This document shows positions 29,974-39,172 of a DNA stretch of 64,000 nucleotides, piece by piece. The position numbers and the translations under genes were made by a program. How positions within the stretch are numbered: position 1 is the first letter of the stretch; each line of letters opens with the position of its first letter. Origin of the DNA: an uncultured Flavobacteriales bacterium (lineage in GTDB: Bacteria; Bacteroidota; Bacteroidia; Flavobacteriales_D; Crocinitomicaceae); NCBI GenBank assembly GCA_913051935.1, contig CAJXCU010000002.1, forward strand, positions 1 through 64,000, read 5' to 3'. The notes under the pieces were generated by a model. It made no database searches and had not been told where the DNA came from. It saw only the letters and a list, made by a program, of their open reading frames with translations.

Positions 29974-31788
29974 TTATTGAACAATCATTTTTCTTGAGAA
30001 TGATGTTGTTCCGCTTGATAAAGTTACTGTGTAAATACCCGAAGAAAGTTGCTTTGCGTCAAGGAGGATTTTATTTTCTCCTTGATTTAGACTCCTAATT
30101 TCTGAGCCCACAAGTTTACCTGAAAGGTCTGTAATGTCCATAGTCATGTTTTGTGCGTTATTCATGAACACATTTAATTGACCTTGTTCAGAGATAGGAT
30201 TTGGGAATACATTACCAGCAGCAAATTCGGCTTTATCCTCTTCTATTCCAATCGTCTCATCAAAATTCAACCTTACATAAGGTGTTCCAGTTTGGTAATA
30301 CCATGTGTTATCTGCAAGATCTAAAAAGAAGGATGTTTGCGGTTCTGAGCTTCCCGCTGTTGAAACACGAAAGCCTTCATCATAAGAACCAACAACTGCG
30401 AGGTAGGTGGTATTTGCAATCACATTGATTGGACTCAGAAATGGAACTGTGAGGCTCGTGTTTTGCATTTGCTGAGTGAGCGTCAATATATCAGATTCTA
30501 CTTCATATACAAAGTCACCAGTCGTAACGTCAACCGAGTAGAGTTTTACATAAAACTCTGTTCCAACCTGAGCGCCATTTGTCCCACCAGGAATTCTTAC
30601 ATCGATTGCTTTCAGTGTCTGGTCAGCCCAAACGTCAAATAGATTACCTGATTCGAACCCGTCTGCTCCATTGGTCGTACTCCCTCCTGGAGATCCGTTG
30701 TCACGCGCATATATATAGTCACCAACAGAGAAGCTGATATCATCTATTTCGTTGTTTCCTGGTACATCATCCGTGGAGTCAGCACTAATGGTTTGCACGA
30801 TATCATAAGTGCCATTTGCATCAGGTGTGAATTGCGTATTTAGCGCCAACAATGCAGTATCTAGGGCTTCAATCTGAGCAGCATCACTCGAACCTGTAAA
30901 GGCACCGCTATTGACATCTGCATTTAAGACTACATTCGTTTGTGTATTTACTCCACCATTAAATACGGCGACTTCAAAATCTATTGGCGCAACTTGGGTA
31001 AGAGGAATTTGATAGTAATGTAGCCCCTCGGTTCCCCAATATGTTTCTGTGATTTCAAGGTCATTTCCTGGATTAGTAACCAAACGAATATCGTCAATGT
31101 ACCAGCCGTAGGTAACCCATACATTAGGGTTTTCTGCTGCTGCCGGGAAATTGGTGGTCCAGCTGAACTGGATCCAAATTGGAGCGCTATTCGTATCTAA
31201 AATGGTTGCTAAATTAATTTGTTTTAGGTCTGGGTTGTCGTAAGCCGAGCCTCCTGATGCGGATAAAACTGGTATATCATTGTTGTTACCTATTGGTGTA
31301 AAAACAAGTCCATCTGTGCTAATTGAAATTTGCTGAAGGTCATTGAACCTTGCACCAAATTGTTCAAATTCCAATGTAATTTCGTTCGTACCAGCCAAGG
31401 CAATTACGTCAATTGGATTTGCAGTGGTCATCGTATACACTACATCCAAGGCCTGTGTTTCAGCGAAAGGGTCACCATTAACCAACTCTGCATAATTCCC
31501 TCCTGACGTGGAGTTGATACCATTTGATGAATACCACCCGTCAGAAACTGCGTTGATATTCCAACCATAGTCAACGCCTTGCTGACCACTATTGTCAAGA
31601 GTCCATGTGGCTTCGTCTGAGAAATCATCAGACCAAATAGTGATTCCTTCCTCTTTTAGGTGTTGAATGTTTAACGCTGGTTTTTCTGTTCCAATGAGCT
31701 CATTAAGCGTAGCTATGCGTGGTGCCTTTTGCGACCAGGTAATACCTGCTGATAGAATCAAGCAGGTGATAAGTAGTAGTTTTTTCAT
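29974..31788 (-). CDS. T9SS type A sorting domain-containing secreted protein
   Basis: Signal peptide MKKLLLITCLILSAGITWSQ; C-terminal NVFPNPISEQGQLNVFMNNAQNMTMDITDLSGKLV...TTSFSRKMIVQ. Confidence 0.9.
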   Translation of the reverse strand: MKKLLLITCLILSAGITWSQKAPRIATLNELIGTEKPALNIQHLKEEGITIWSDDFSDEATWTLDNSGQQGVDYGWNINAVSDGWYSSNGINSTSGGNYAELVNGDPFAETQALDVVYTMTTANPIDVIALAGTNEITLEFEQFGARFNDLQQISISTDGLVFTPIGNNNDIPVLSASGGSAYDNPDLKQINLATILDTNSAPIWIQFSWTTNFPAAAENPNVWVTYGWYIDDIRLVTNPGNDLEITETYWGTEGLHYYQIPLTQVAPIDFEVAVFNGGVNTQTNVVLNADVNSGAFTGSSDAAQIEALDTALLALNTQFTPDANGTYDIVQTISADSTDDVPGNNEIDDISFSVGDYIYARDNGSPGGSTTNGADGFESGNLFDVWADQTLKAIDVRIPGGTNGAQVGTEFYVKLYSVDVTTGDFVYEVESDILTLTQQMQNTSLTVPFLSPINVIANTTYLAVVGSYDEGFRVSTAGSSEPQTSFFLDLADNTWYYQTGTPYVRLNFDETIGIEEDKAEFAAGNVFPNPISEQGQLNVFMNNAQNMTMDITDLSGKLVGSEIRSLNQGENKILLDAKQLSSGIYTVTLSSGTTSFSRKMIVQ

Positions 31789-31831
31789 ATAATTAATTTA
31801 TTGCATTAAATATACAAAACTCTTAACATAA

Positions 31832-32608
31832 CTAGCGGTCTTCAAGAAAAGGAAGTTTTTCTCTTAGATTTAAAAGTATTTGTGGTGAAAGTCGCCCATT
31901 TATTATTCCTTCTGTATATTTTTCAAATGTTGGATTTTGAATGATCCCATTTGGATCAATAATCAGACTGTTCCCATTGTATTCAATATTATTTCCATCT
32001 ATACCTACTCGATTACATGCAACAACATAGCACTGATTTTCAATGGCTCTTGCTTTTAGTAATGATACCCAGTGTTGGATTCTTTTTTTGGGCCAGTTGG
32101 CAACATAAAGTAACACGTCACTTTTTGCAATTCCATTTGCATCGAGTTGATTTCTTGTTAATTCAGGGAATCTAAGGTCATAGCATATTTGTAAGTTCAA
32201 CTTCCACCCTTTAAAGTCAACGATTACCTCATTTTTTCCGGGTGTAAAAGAATCCGTTTCACCACCTAGCCCAAAGCATTTCCGCTTGTCATAAAAGTTG
32301 TTTTCTCCATTGTAAATAAAAACACCTCTATTGAAAATGCGCTTGTTTTCCTCAATGATCAAGCTCGTATAAATTGCACATTGAAGCTCCTTACTCAGGG
32401 AGTGCAGAAAATCAAGCCCTATTGAATGTTGGGTTTTTTCAGAATGCGTTTTATGGTTCATGGTAAATCCAGTATGAAACATTTCGGGGAGCAGAAGAAG
32501 GTCAACGGAACCTTTATTTGGTGAAAGATGCTTTATTTTAGAGAAGTTTTTTTGCTTGTCTTCCCAGGCCTGATCAAATTGTAATATACCTATATTTAAA
32601 TCTTGCAT
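31832..32608 (-). CDS. Nitrilase-superfamily amidohydrolase (omega-amidase/YafV-like)
   Basis: E-K-C triad context: LLLLPEMFHTGF, YDKRKCFGLGGE, LQICYDLRFPEL. Confidence 0.93.
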   Translation of the reverse strand: MQDLNIGILQFDQAWEDKQKNFSKIKHLSPNKGSVDLLLLPEMFHTGFTMNHKTHSEKTQHSIGLDFLHSLSKELQCAIYTSLIIEENKRIFNRGVFIYNGENNFYDKRKCFGLGGETDSFTPGKNEVIVDFKGWKLNLQICYDLRFPELTRNQLDANGIAKSDVLLYVANWPKKRIQHWVSLLKARAIENQCYVVACNRVGIDGNNIEYNGNSLIIDPNGIIQNPTFEKYTEGIINGRLSPQILLNLREKLPFLEDR

Positions 32609-33723
32609 AAAAGCTCTGTTGCTTTTGTTAATGTTTCATTTTCCTTGGCAAAGCAGAATCTTACTACCTTTCTTTTTTCTTTGTGTGCACTGAAAACCGA
32701 TATGGGAATTGCGGCGAGTTTGAATTCTTCTACGAGCTGAAGGCAGAAATTAACATCAGATTCTTGAGAATGATTTGAATACGAGGCAAGTTGAAAGTAC
32801 GTACCTTCACAGGGCAATAATTTAAATTTACTTTTTTGCATTCCTGCTCTAAACAGGTCTCTTTTTTGACGATAAAAACTACTTAATTCTTTCACATTTT
32901 GCTCCTTCAAATATTCCGCAAGAACATGTTGGCTTAGACTATTTACGGTGAAAACAAGATATTGATGCACTTTTTTCAGTTCGTTCATAAGGTTTTCAGG
33001 GGCAACAACATAGCCCACTTTCCAACCTGTAATATGTAAACTTTTACCAAAAGAGGATACAATGATGGTTTTGGCATGTAATGCCTCAAACAAATTGGCA
33101 GATTCGTGCCTAGATTCAAATGTAATATGCTCGTAAACCTCATCGGATAGGTGATATAGTTTTGGATTACTAAGCAATAGCTCAGATAGTTCTTGCAAGT
33201 CAGATTTGCTCCATATCCGACCCGACGGGTTATGCGGGTTATTCGTGATAATCAGTTTGGTTTTTTCATTCACAGCATCCTTAATTAAATTCCAATCGGG
33301 GAGAAATTCTTTATTTAAGGGTATTCGAACAGGAACACCCTGACTGAGAGTGATAGGCATAATATAACAATCATAACTTGGATCAAGAATGAGCACTTCA
33401 TCACCGGGCTTAACCAAGGCCTGAATACATGTAAAAATCCCTTGCGTTGCTCCTGCAGTAATTAAAATCTCTTTATGTGGATTTAGTTCTCGTCTGTAGG
33501 ATTCGTAGACTAAATTAGAGGTTTCTTCGAGCAACTTTGGTTCTCCTGCCATTGGAGAATATTGATGAACGCTACCTTTACTTACTTTTTCAATAAGTGA
33601 TATAAGAGTAGGATCTATTTCGAAATCTGGAAAGCCTTGCGATAGATTTATTGCCTTGTGTTTTCGTGCAAGATGTGACATCGTTGAAAAAATACTTACG
33701 GGGACATCGGGAAGTTTAAACAT
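32596..33723 (-). CDS. Pyridoxal-phosphate aminotransferase (YbdL/methionine aminotransferase-like)
   Basis: AINLSQGFPDFEIDP, ITNNPHNPSGRIW, SSFGKSLHITGWKVGY. Confidence 0.94.
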   Translation of the reverse strand: MFKLPDVPVSIFSTMSHLARKHKAINLSQGFPDFEIDPTLISLIEKVSKGSVHQYSPMAGEPKLLEETSNLVYESYRRELNPHKEILITAGATQGIFTCIQALVKPGDEVLILDPSYDCYIMPITLSQGVPVRIPLNKEFLPDWNLIKDAVNEKTKLIITNNPHNPSGRIWSKSDLQELSELLLSNPKLYHLSDEVYEHITFESRHESANLFEALHAKTIIVSSFGKSLHITGWKVGYVVAPENLMNELKKVHQYLVFTVNSLSQHVLAEYLKEQNVKELSSFYRQKRDLFRAGMQKSKFKLLPCEGTYFQLASYSNHSQESDVNFCLQLVEEFKLAAIPISVFSAHKEKRKVVRFCFAKENETLTKATELLCKI

Positions 33724-33746
33724 ATACCGAAAATATGAAAATAAAA

Positions 33747-33770
33747 AAAGGGAGGCCGAAGCCTCCCTTT
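33747..33770 (-). terminator. Rho-independent terminator for the 1377-aa T9SS gene
   Basis: 10-bp stem AAAGGGAGGC/GCCTCCCTTT with UUCG loop on minus strand, then T-rich tract. Confidence 0.92.
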
Positions 33771-33789
33771 AATTTAATGAATATCGCGA

Positions 33790-36700
33790 TTAATTTTTAA
33801 CAACTCTGAATGTTTTAAACACATTGTTATTGTAAATTTTCACGAAGTACGTTCCAGTTTCTGAATTTTTCAAATCAACAGATTTGATTTCATTTCCTGT
33901 AATGTAGTTTTTGAATGTTTGGATGATTCTTCCGTTCAAATCAGTAACTTCCACGCTAAAGAATCCTTCAGCTTCATTCGCTTGAATGTTAAAGCTACCG
34001 CTTGTCGGGTTTGGATACAATTCAAAGAAGCTCAAGTCTGCCTCCATGAGTCCAAGGTAATCACATCCACCATCAACAAACAATAGAACAGTTGAGGTAT
34101 CCGCAGCACAAACTCCGTTAGAAGTTATATATGAGTAGTTATAACTACCTGGGATATTACTCGCTGTAATGTCTGGCGAACCAAGGTTGTTCCCTTGAGG
34201 ATCAATCCAATCTCCACCAAGGTCAATATTACCTGACAATGAAGACAACAGGTTGTAAGGCTCATTCAAACAAACTGAATCAGCACCATCATCACCTGCA
34301 GAGGAAGGACCATAAATTACAAGTGTCGCAACTGTTGTATCTGCAGCACATGGTGTTTTCACAACATAAAGGAAATCGTGAGTACCTTCTGGTAAGAACT
34401 GTACATCAGCAACTGAACCATTTACAAAGGTTTCATTTGCAGGGAAGCTCCAATAACCATAGGTTTCACCAGCTGTGATGAATTGGTTAAGGTCAACTGT
34501 GTCGACTGCTCTACAAACATTTCCACCACCATCAATTCCTGGCTCAACAGAACAAGGTAAAATCTGAATTTGATCTACCACGTTCGCTCTACCCCAGTTA
34601 GAAGTTCCTTCGAAAGCAATCTCTAATTGGTCTGTTGTATCAACAATGAATAGTGTATCAACAGTCCACTCTGGCGTGTCATCTGTGTAAGAAGCAATCT
34701 CCACCCATTGAGCAGTATCTGTATCTCTCATGTAAACTCGAGTTTCATTTTGATCACCCGCCCATACTTCTTGAGCGTATGCAAATACAAGTGCAACACT
34801 ATCTTGATCAGAAAGATCAAATCTTGGAGAAGCGAGTTTTGTTACTTCACCCGCTGGTGAGCTAACAAATCTTGCATTCAGTGTCCCTTCATATGAATTA
34901 AGAGCGGCTCCACCGATTCCTCCACCAGCACCAGTTTGGTAGGTCCAATCAGCTTCTAACACCTCGTAGATGTTATACCAGCAAATTCTTGTATCTGAGT
35001 CATCCTCAAATGTCTCTTCAAAAGGAACTGTGTAGAATCCGCAGTCTGTAGTGAATGAGATTTGTGCCCAGTCGCCATTAACGCCAGTTCCACAATCCGC
35101 AACTACATAGAAGTCGTAATCAGTATTACCCATGAGGTTATTTATAAATGCAACAGTATCCGTCACAGAAACAGAGCCAATTTCTTCTCCAGAACCTGGT
35201 GTGAATCCAGCAGCACCATATTCAACAGTCCACGCAGCCTCAGAACCATTAGAGATCCAAGACACGTTTACACTTGTATCAGTAAGTTCATTTATAACCA
35301 GGTCAGAGGGGCCATCGGCACTTCCAACAGTTAAGAAATAAACACTTGACGAATCACCTAAGCCATCAAATACAACGACCTCGTAAACGCCAGCCGACAA
35401 GTCTGTAGGTGCAGCACCAACTGCCCCTCCATTTACAGAGAAAGAGAACGGAACCTCTCCGCAGGCAACTGAGTCAATAACAAATGATCCATCGGCTCCA
35501 GTATTACAAGAAGCATCTACTGCAGATAGGTATACATTTACATCAGAAACATTCACACTGACCTCAACGGTTTCTTCACTGTAGCAACCGTTATTATTAC
35601 TTGCCACATAGAAGTCATATTCACCAGCTGTGTTGGCATCTGGTAGGATGGCTGTTCCAACAGACTCAAAAGGTGATCCATTTCCGATAACAGCTCCACC
35701 TGTTGAAGCATCAAACCAAGCCACATCAATGGCTTCAGTTGCTTCAAATCGTATTAGACCATTAAAGATACGTGGCGCGAAGTTACAACCAAAAATAGTA
35801 CCACCGTGACCTTCAATAAAATTGAAACTAGCATTCGATGCCCAAACGTTTCCTAATCCTGTTCCGTTTGTATATGTTATAGATCCTGTAGAACCAATGT
35901 GGAAGGAATACCTTTCTCCAGCAGGGATAGTAATATTTACTGGAACAGGAATATTTGTATAATCCGGTCCGTTAGAAACAAGACCTTCGGCAGTTCCTAC
36001 TAGAATCCAACCAGCATCACTGGTATTCGCTCCAGGAATAGTTTGGTAGTCATCTGCTCTGTAGAAAATGGAAACATCTCCATTTGAACCTACATTCATA
36101 TTCAGTGCAAAACTTTCTATTGTAGTTTCTTGAATAGCCTCAATTACAAACATATTTGCACTAGATCCATTACCTCCTGCCATGGTAGTTAATAACGAGT
36201 CCGTTGAAGCAACATCGCCTACAGCCGTTAGCTCAATACTCGTATCGCCAACACACGCGTATACTGCAGTATCAGCAACCGGAGATGGAGGGATAGACGT
36301 CTCTAAAGTTGCAATTGTAATTTCAATTGGAGCACTGAAAAGTGAATCAGCATCCCTAACTACGATAGAGTAGGTTCCTGCAGTTAAGTTTGGAGCGACG
36401 TCAAATGCACCACTATCGACTTGGAATAGGAAAGGTGCAGTTCCACACAAGGTATCCAAAATTGCAAAACTACCATTGGCATAATCCGTACACGTTTCGT
36501 CTGTAACACTTAGTGTGACATTCACATCTGTAATTTCAAGTGTAACTTGCACAGCGCTACTTTCACATCCGCCATTTGATTGTGTTACGAAAAAGTCATA
36601 AGTACCCGTAGTTGAAGCCGGCATAACTCCTGTTCCAACAGCTTCAAAAGGTGAGCCATTTCCTTCAAGGTTTCCTCCTGAAGCGGCATCATACCAATTC

Positions 36701-37923
36701 AAAGGATAAGTCCCTGCTGGTATTGAGAAGCCCATTGGGTCATTGAATGCCCCACTGTAAACAATATTTCCATCTGCATCCGCAATATTAAAAGAAACTT
36801 CGTTCGTGAAAGCTCCTGCGGTCCATTCTGCCGTTACTGTAGCACCCTCAGTAGCAACAAAATTTGCAGTTGCATTGTCTCCGGTAGCTATCGTTGCATC
36901 AGCAAGGGCAACTTCACCATCAACTAAAATAGTTACAGCATTTCCATTCCATCCATCACCCCATGAATCAAACATATTCAGTGTATATACTACTGGAAGA
37001 CCGCTTGGCGTTGCCTCTAATAAGATACTAGAAGACCCACTGCAATAAGCAAGTAAAGTGTCAGCCGCGGGCGGACCAGGAACTACTGTTGGTGGTGTTG
37101 CGATTTCAACTGTAATAGGAGAACTTTGAAGACCTGTTCCATCTTCAACAATTACAACGTATGTACCGGCGGCTAAATCCGTTGGTGCAGGACCAAAAGC
37201 TCCTCCGTCTACTGAAAAGTTGAAAGGAAGAGAACCACACTGAACATTTGAAATGGAAAACGTACCATCTGTGTTTCCAATACAAGAAACATCTTGTATC
37301 AAAAGGTCAACATTAACATCAGTTATATTGACAACAACCTCAGTAGGAGCACTTTCAGTACAAATAACTCCTGTTTGGGTAACAAAAAAGCTGTAAGAAC
37401 CAGTTCCAGAGGTTAGCGCAACAATGTCAAATGGCGAACCCGTGCCTATATTATTGCCACCTGGGGCATCATACCAATTTAAGGTGTATGTGTCGCTTGG
37501 AACGGCATAGCCAATAGCATCACCGTAACCACCTGAATAAACGACCGCTCCTGTTTCGTCTTGGATGTCAAAGGAGACTTCTCCTTGAAAACTTCCAGCA
37601 ACCCAAGCCCCTGTTAAAACGGATCCTTCAAGGAATGTAAAGGTAGCTGTGCCAGTCGAACCTGTGGGTATCGTTGCGTTTGCAAGAACAACATTTCCGT
37701 CTGCGGAAATAGAAATTTCGTTTCCGTTCCACCCATCACCCCATGAATCATTCATAACGAGCGTATATGTCAATGATGCAGCACTTGCAGTTGCCTCAAT
37801 TGGTATACTTGTACCTCCTCCACAAAAGGCGAGAGGACTTACTGCTGAGGGTGCATCACATTGTGCTTTTACAGACGATAGTCCAAAGAACAACGAAATG
37901 CTAAATAGTAGTAATTTTTTCAT
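33790..37923 (-). CDS. Very large T9SS type A sorting domain protein with tandem repeats
   Basis: 1377 aa; signal peptide; SprB-like and DSWGDGWNGN-containing repeat units, FnIII-like region, C-terminal LYPNPTSGSFNIQANEAEGFFSVEVTDLNGRIIQTF...FKTFRVVKN. Confidence 0.93.
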   Translation of the reverse strand: MKKLLLFSISLFFGLSSVKAQCDAPSAVSPLAFCGGGTSIPIEATASAASLTYTLVMNDSWGDGWNGNEISISADGNVVLANATIPTGSTGTATFTFLEGSVLTGAWVAGSFQGEVSFDIQDETGAVVYSGGYGDAIGYAVPSDTYTLNWYDAPGGNNIGTGSPFDIVALTSGTGSYSFFVTQTGVICTESAPTEVVVNITDVNVDLLIQDVSCIGNTDGTFSISNVQCGSLPFNFSVDGGAFGPAPTDLAAGTYVVIVEDGTGLQSSPITVEIATPPTVVPGPPAADTLLAYCSGSSSILLEATPSGLPVVYTLNMFDSWGDGWNGNAVTILVDGEVALADATIATGDNATANFVATEGATVTAEWTAGAFTNEVSFNIADADGNIVYSGAFNDPMGFSIPAGTYPLNWYDAASGGNLEGNGSPFEAVGTGVMPASTTGTYDFFVTQSNGGCESSAVQVTLEITDVNVTLSVTDETCTDYANGSFAILDTLCGTAPFLFQVDSGAFDVAPNLTAGTYSIVVRDADSLFSAPIEITIATLETSIPPSPVADTAVYACVGDTSIELTAVGDVASTDSLLTTMAGGNGSSANMFVIEAIQETTIESFALNMNVGSNGDVSIFYRADDYQTIPGANTSDAGWILVGTAEGLVSNGPDYTNIPVPVNITIPAGERYSFHIGSTGSITYTNGTGLGNVWASNASFNFIEGHGGTIFGCNFAPRIFNGLIRFEATEAIDVAWFDASTGGAVIGNGSPFESVGTAILPDANTAGEYDFYVASNNNGCYSEETVEVSVNVSDVNVYLSAVDASCNTGADGSFVIDSVACGEVPFSFSVNGGAVGAAPTDLSAGVYEVVVFDGLGDSSSVYFLTVGSADGPSDLVINELTDTSVNVSWISNGSEAAWTVEYGAAGFTPGSGEEIGSVSVTDTVAFINNLMGNTDYDFYVVADCGTGVNGDWAQISFTTDCGFYTVPFEETFEDDSDTRICWYNIYEVLEADWTYQTGAGGGIGGAALNSYEGTLNARFVSSPAGEVTKLASPRFDLSDQDSVALVFAYAQEVWAGDQNETRVYMRDTDTAQWVEIASYTDDTPEWTVDTLFIVDTTDQLEIAFEGTSNWGRANVVDQIQILPCSVEPGIDGGGNVCRAVDTVDLNQFITAGETYGYWSFPANETFVNGSVADVQFLPEGTHDFLYVVKTPCAADTTVATLVIYGPSSAGDDGADSVCLNEPYNLLSSLSGNIDLGGDWIDPQGNNLGSPDITASNIPGSYNYSYITSNGVCAADTSTVLLFVDGGCDYLGLMEADLSFFELYPNPTSGSFNIQANEAEGFFSVEVTDLNGRIIQTFKNYITGNEIKSVDLKNSETGTYFVKIYNNNVFKTFRVVKN
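36940..36969 (-). repeat. Intragenic repeat landmark copy 2 (encodes DSWGDGWNGN)
   Basis: 30-nt block nearly identical to 37720..37749, offset exactly 780 nt. Confidence 0.85.
37720..37749 (-). repeat. Intragenic repeat landmark copy 1 (encodes DSWGDGWNGN)
   Basis: Same peptide as 36940..36969; marks about 260-aa repeat period. Confidence 0.85.
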
Positions 37924-38030
37924 TTAGTTAAGTTTTTTGATTTGTATTTTAGCGAAAATATGAAATTCTATCGATAGAAATAAATTTACGATGGACATTT
38001 TTACTTTATTTTATTAATTACGTTGAATAA

Positions 38031-38828
38031 ATGAATATGGAAAATTTAATAAACAAGAATGCAATCGTGTCCGGAAGTTCACAAGGCATTGGTAAGGAAA
38101 CGGCCAAGCTTTTTGCTGAAAGAGGGGCTTCGGTAATCCTTTTGGCAAGAAATGAGTCAAAGCTTCAAGGTGTTCTGTCAGAGCTATCTATTGTCAATGA
38201 GCATCAAAAGCATGGGGTTTTGGTTGCTGATTTCTCTAATCCATCCAAATTACAGCAGGTCATCGAAGGTTTTGTCAATCAAAATGATCGTTCAATTCAT
38301 ATACTCGTAAACAATACCGGAGGTCCTGCAGGGGGATTGATTAAAGATGCAAGACCTGAAGAGTTTATCAATACTTTTCAGCAGCATTTAATTTGTAATC
38401 ATATACTCGCCCAAGCAACTATTCCTGGTATGATAAAGGATAAGTTTGGAAGAATTATTAATGTTATTTCGACTTCAGTAAAACAACCGCTCAATGGTCT
38501 TGGCGTTTCAAATACGGTACGTGGGGCGGTGGCAAACTGGAGCAAAACACTTGCAAATGAACTTGGTGAATACAACATTACAGTCAACAATGTCCTACCT
38601 GGCGCAACAAACACCTCTCGTTTATCAGACATTGCGAATGCAAAGGCATCGAAAATGAATAAATCAGTTGATGAGATATTTCAAGTAATGGCAAGCCAAG
38701 TTCCAATGCAGCGAATTGCAGAGCCCGAGGAGGTTGCAAAGGCAATTGCATTTTTAGCTTCAAACGAGGCAGATTATATTAATGGGGTAAACTTACCCGT
38801 AGATGGAGGTAGAACGAAATCCTTGTAG
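38031..38828 (+). CDS. SDR family oxidoreductase
   Basis: Rossmann motif GSSQGIGKETAKLF, ILVNNTGGP; non-canonical active-site region. Confidence 0.9.
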   Translation: MNMENLINKNAIVSGSSQGIGKETAKLFAERGASVILLARNESKLQGVLSELSIVNEHQKHGVLVADFSNPSKLQQVIEGFVNQNDRSIHILVNNTGGPAGGLIKDARPEEFINTFQQHLICNHILAQATIPGMIKDKFGRIINVISTSVKQPLNGLGVSNTVRGAVANWSKTLANELGEYNITVNNVLPGATNTSRLSDIANAKASKMNKSVDEIFQVMASQVPMQRIAEPEEVAKAIAFLASNEADYINGVNLPVDGGRTKSL

Positions 38829-38830
38829 AT

Positions 38831-39139
38831 TCAGCCCTTTTTATTTAGGAAAATTCTGTAAGTGATGAGAAAAGGAATGCCCAACAATAGGCACGCAGCA
38901 AGTGCATAACCGCGGGCAGTTAGATAAAATTTTTTTATGTGTACCATATCGGATGGCTCATAACCTAAACCGATGAAGTAAGATAAGCTCAGTGGTGCTT
39001 CGCTTGTTTGTTCGGTACCGTTTATGGATAAAATTATTTCACCTGGAAATAAATTGATGGGAAATAAAAATAAGGGTAAAGCAATCAAGCAGAAACTAAA
39101 AATAAAAACAGTTACAGGATTCTTAATTTTCAAATTCAT
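38831..39139 (-). CDS. Small two-TM membrane protein, hypothetical
   Basis: Two hydrophobic segments; -7 box 5 nt upstream of ATG. Confidence 0.65.
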   Translation of the reverse strand: MNLKIKNPVTVFIFSFCLIALPLFLFPINLFPGEIILSINGTEQTSEAPLSLSYFIGLGYEPSDMVHIKKFYLTARGYALAACLLLGIPFLITYRIFLNKKG

Positions 39140-39144
39140 AGATT

Positions 39145-39152
39145 CAAAGATA
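39145..39152 (-). promoter_or_regulatory. -7 box TATCTTTG upstream of small membrane protein gene
   Basis: CAAAGATA on + strand, 5 nt from ATG. Confidence 0.5.
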
Positions 39153-39172
39153 AGCCTTAATTTTAGGATTAC

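Noticed and set aside
36900-37760. Candidate direct DNA repeat/CRISPR-like or mobile repeat around 36940 and 37720
   Set aside because: Explained as coding tandem repeats in the T9SS protein; only two degenerate copies and no spacer structure
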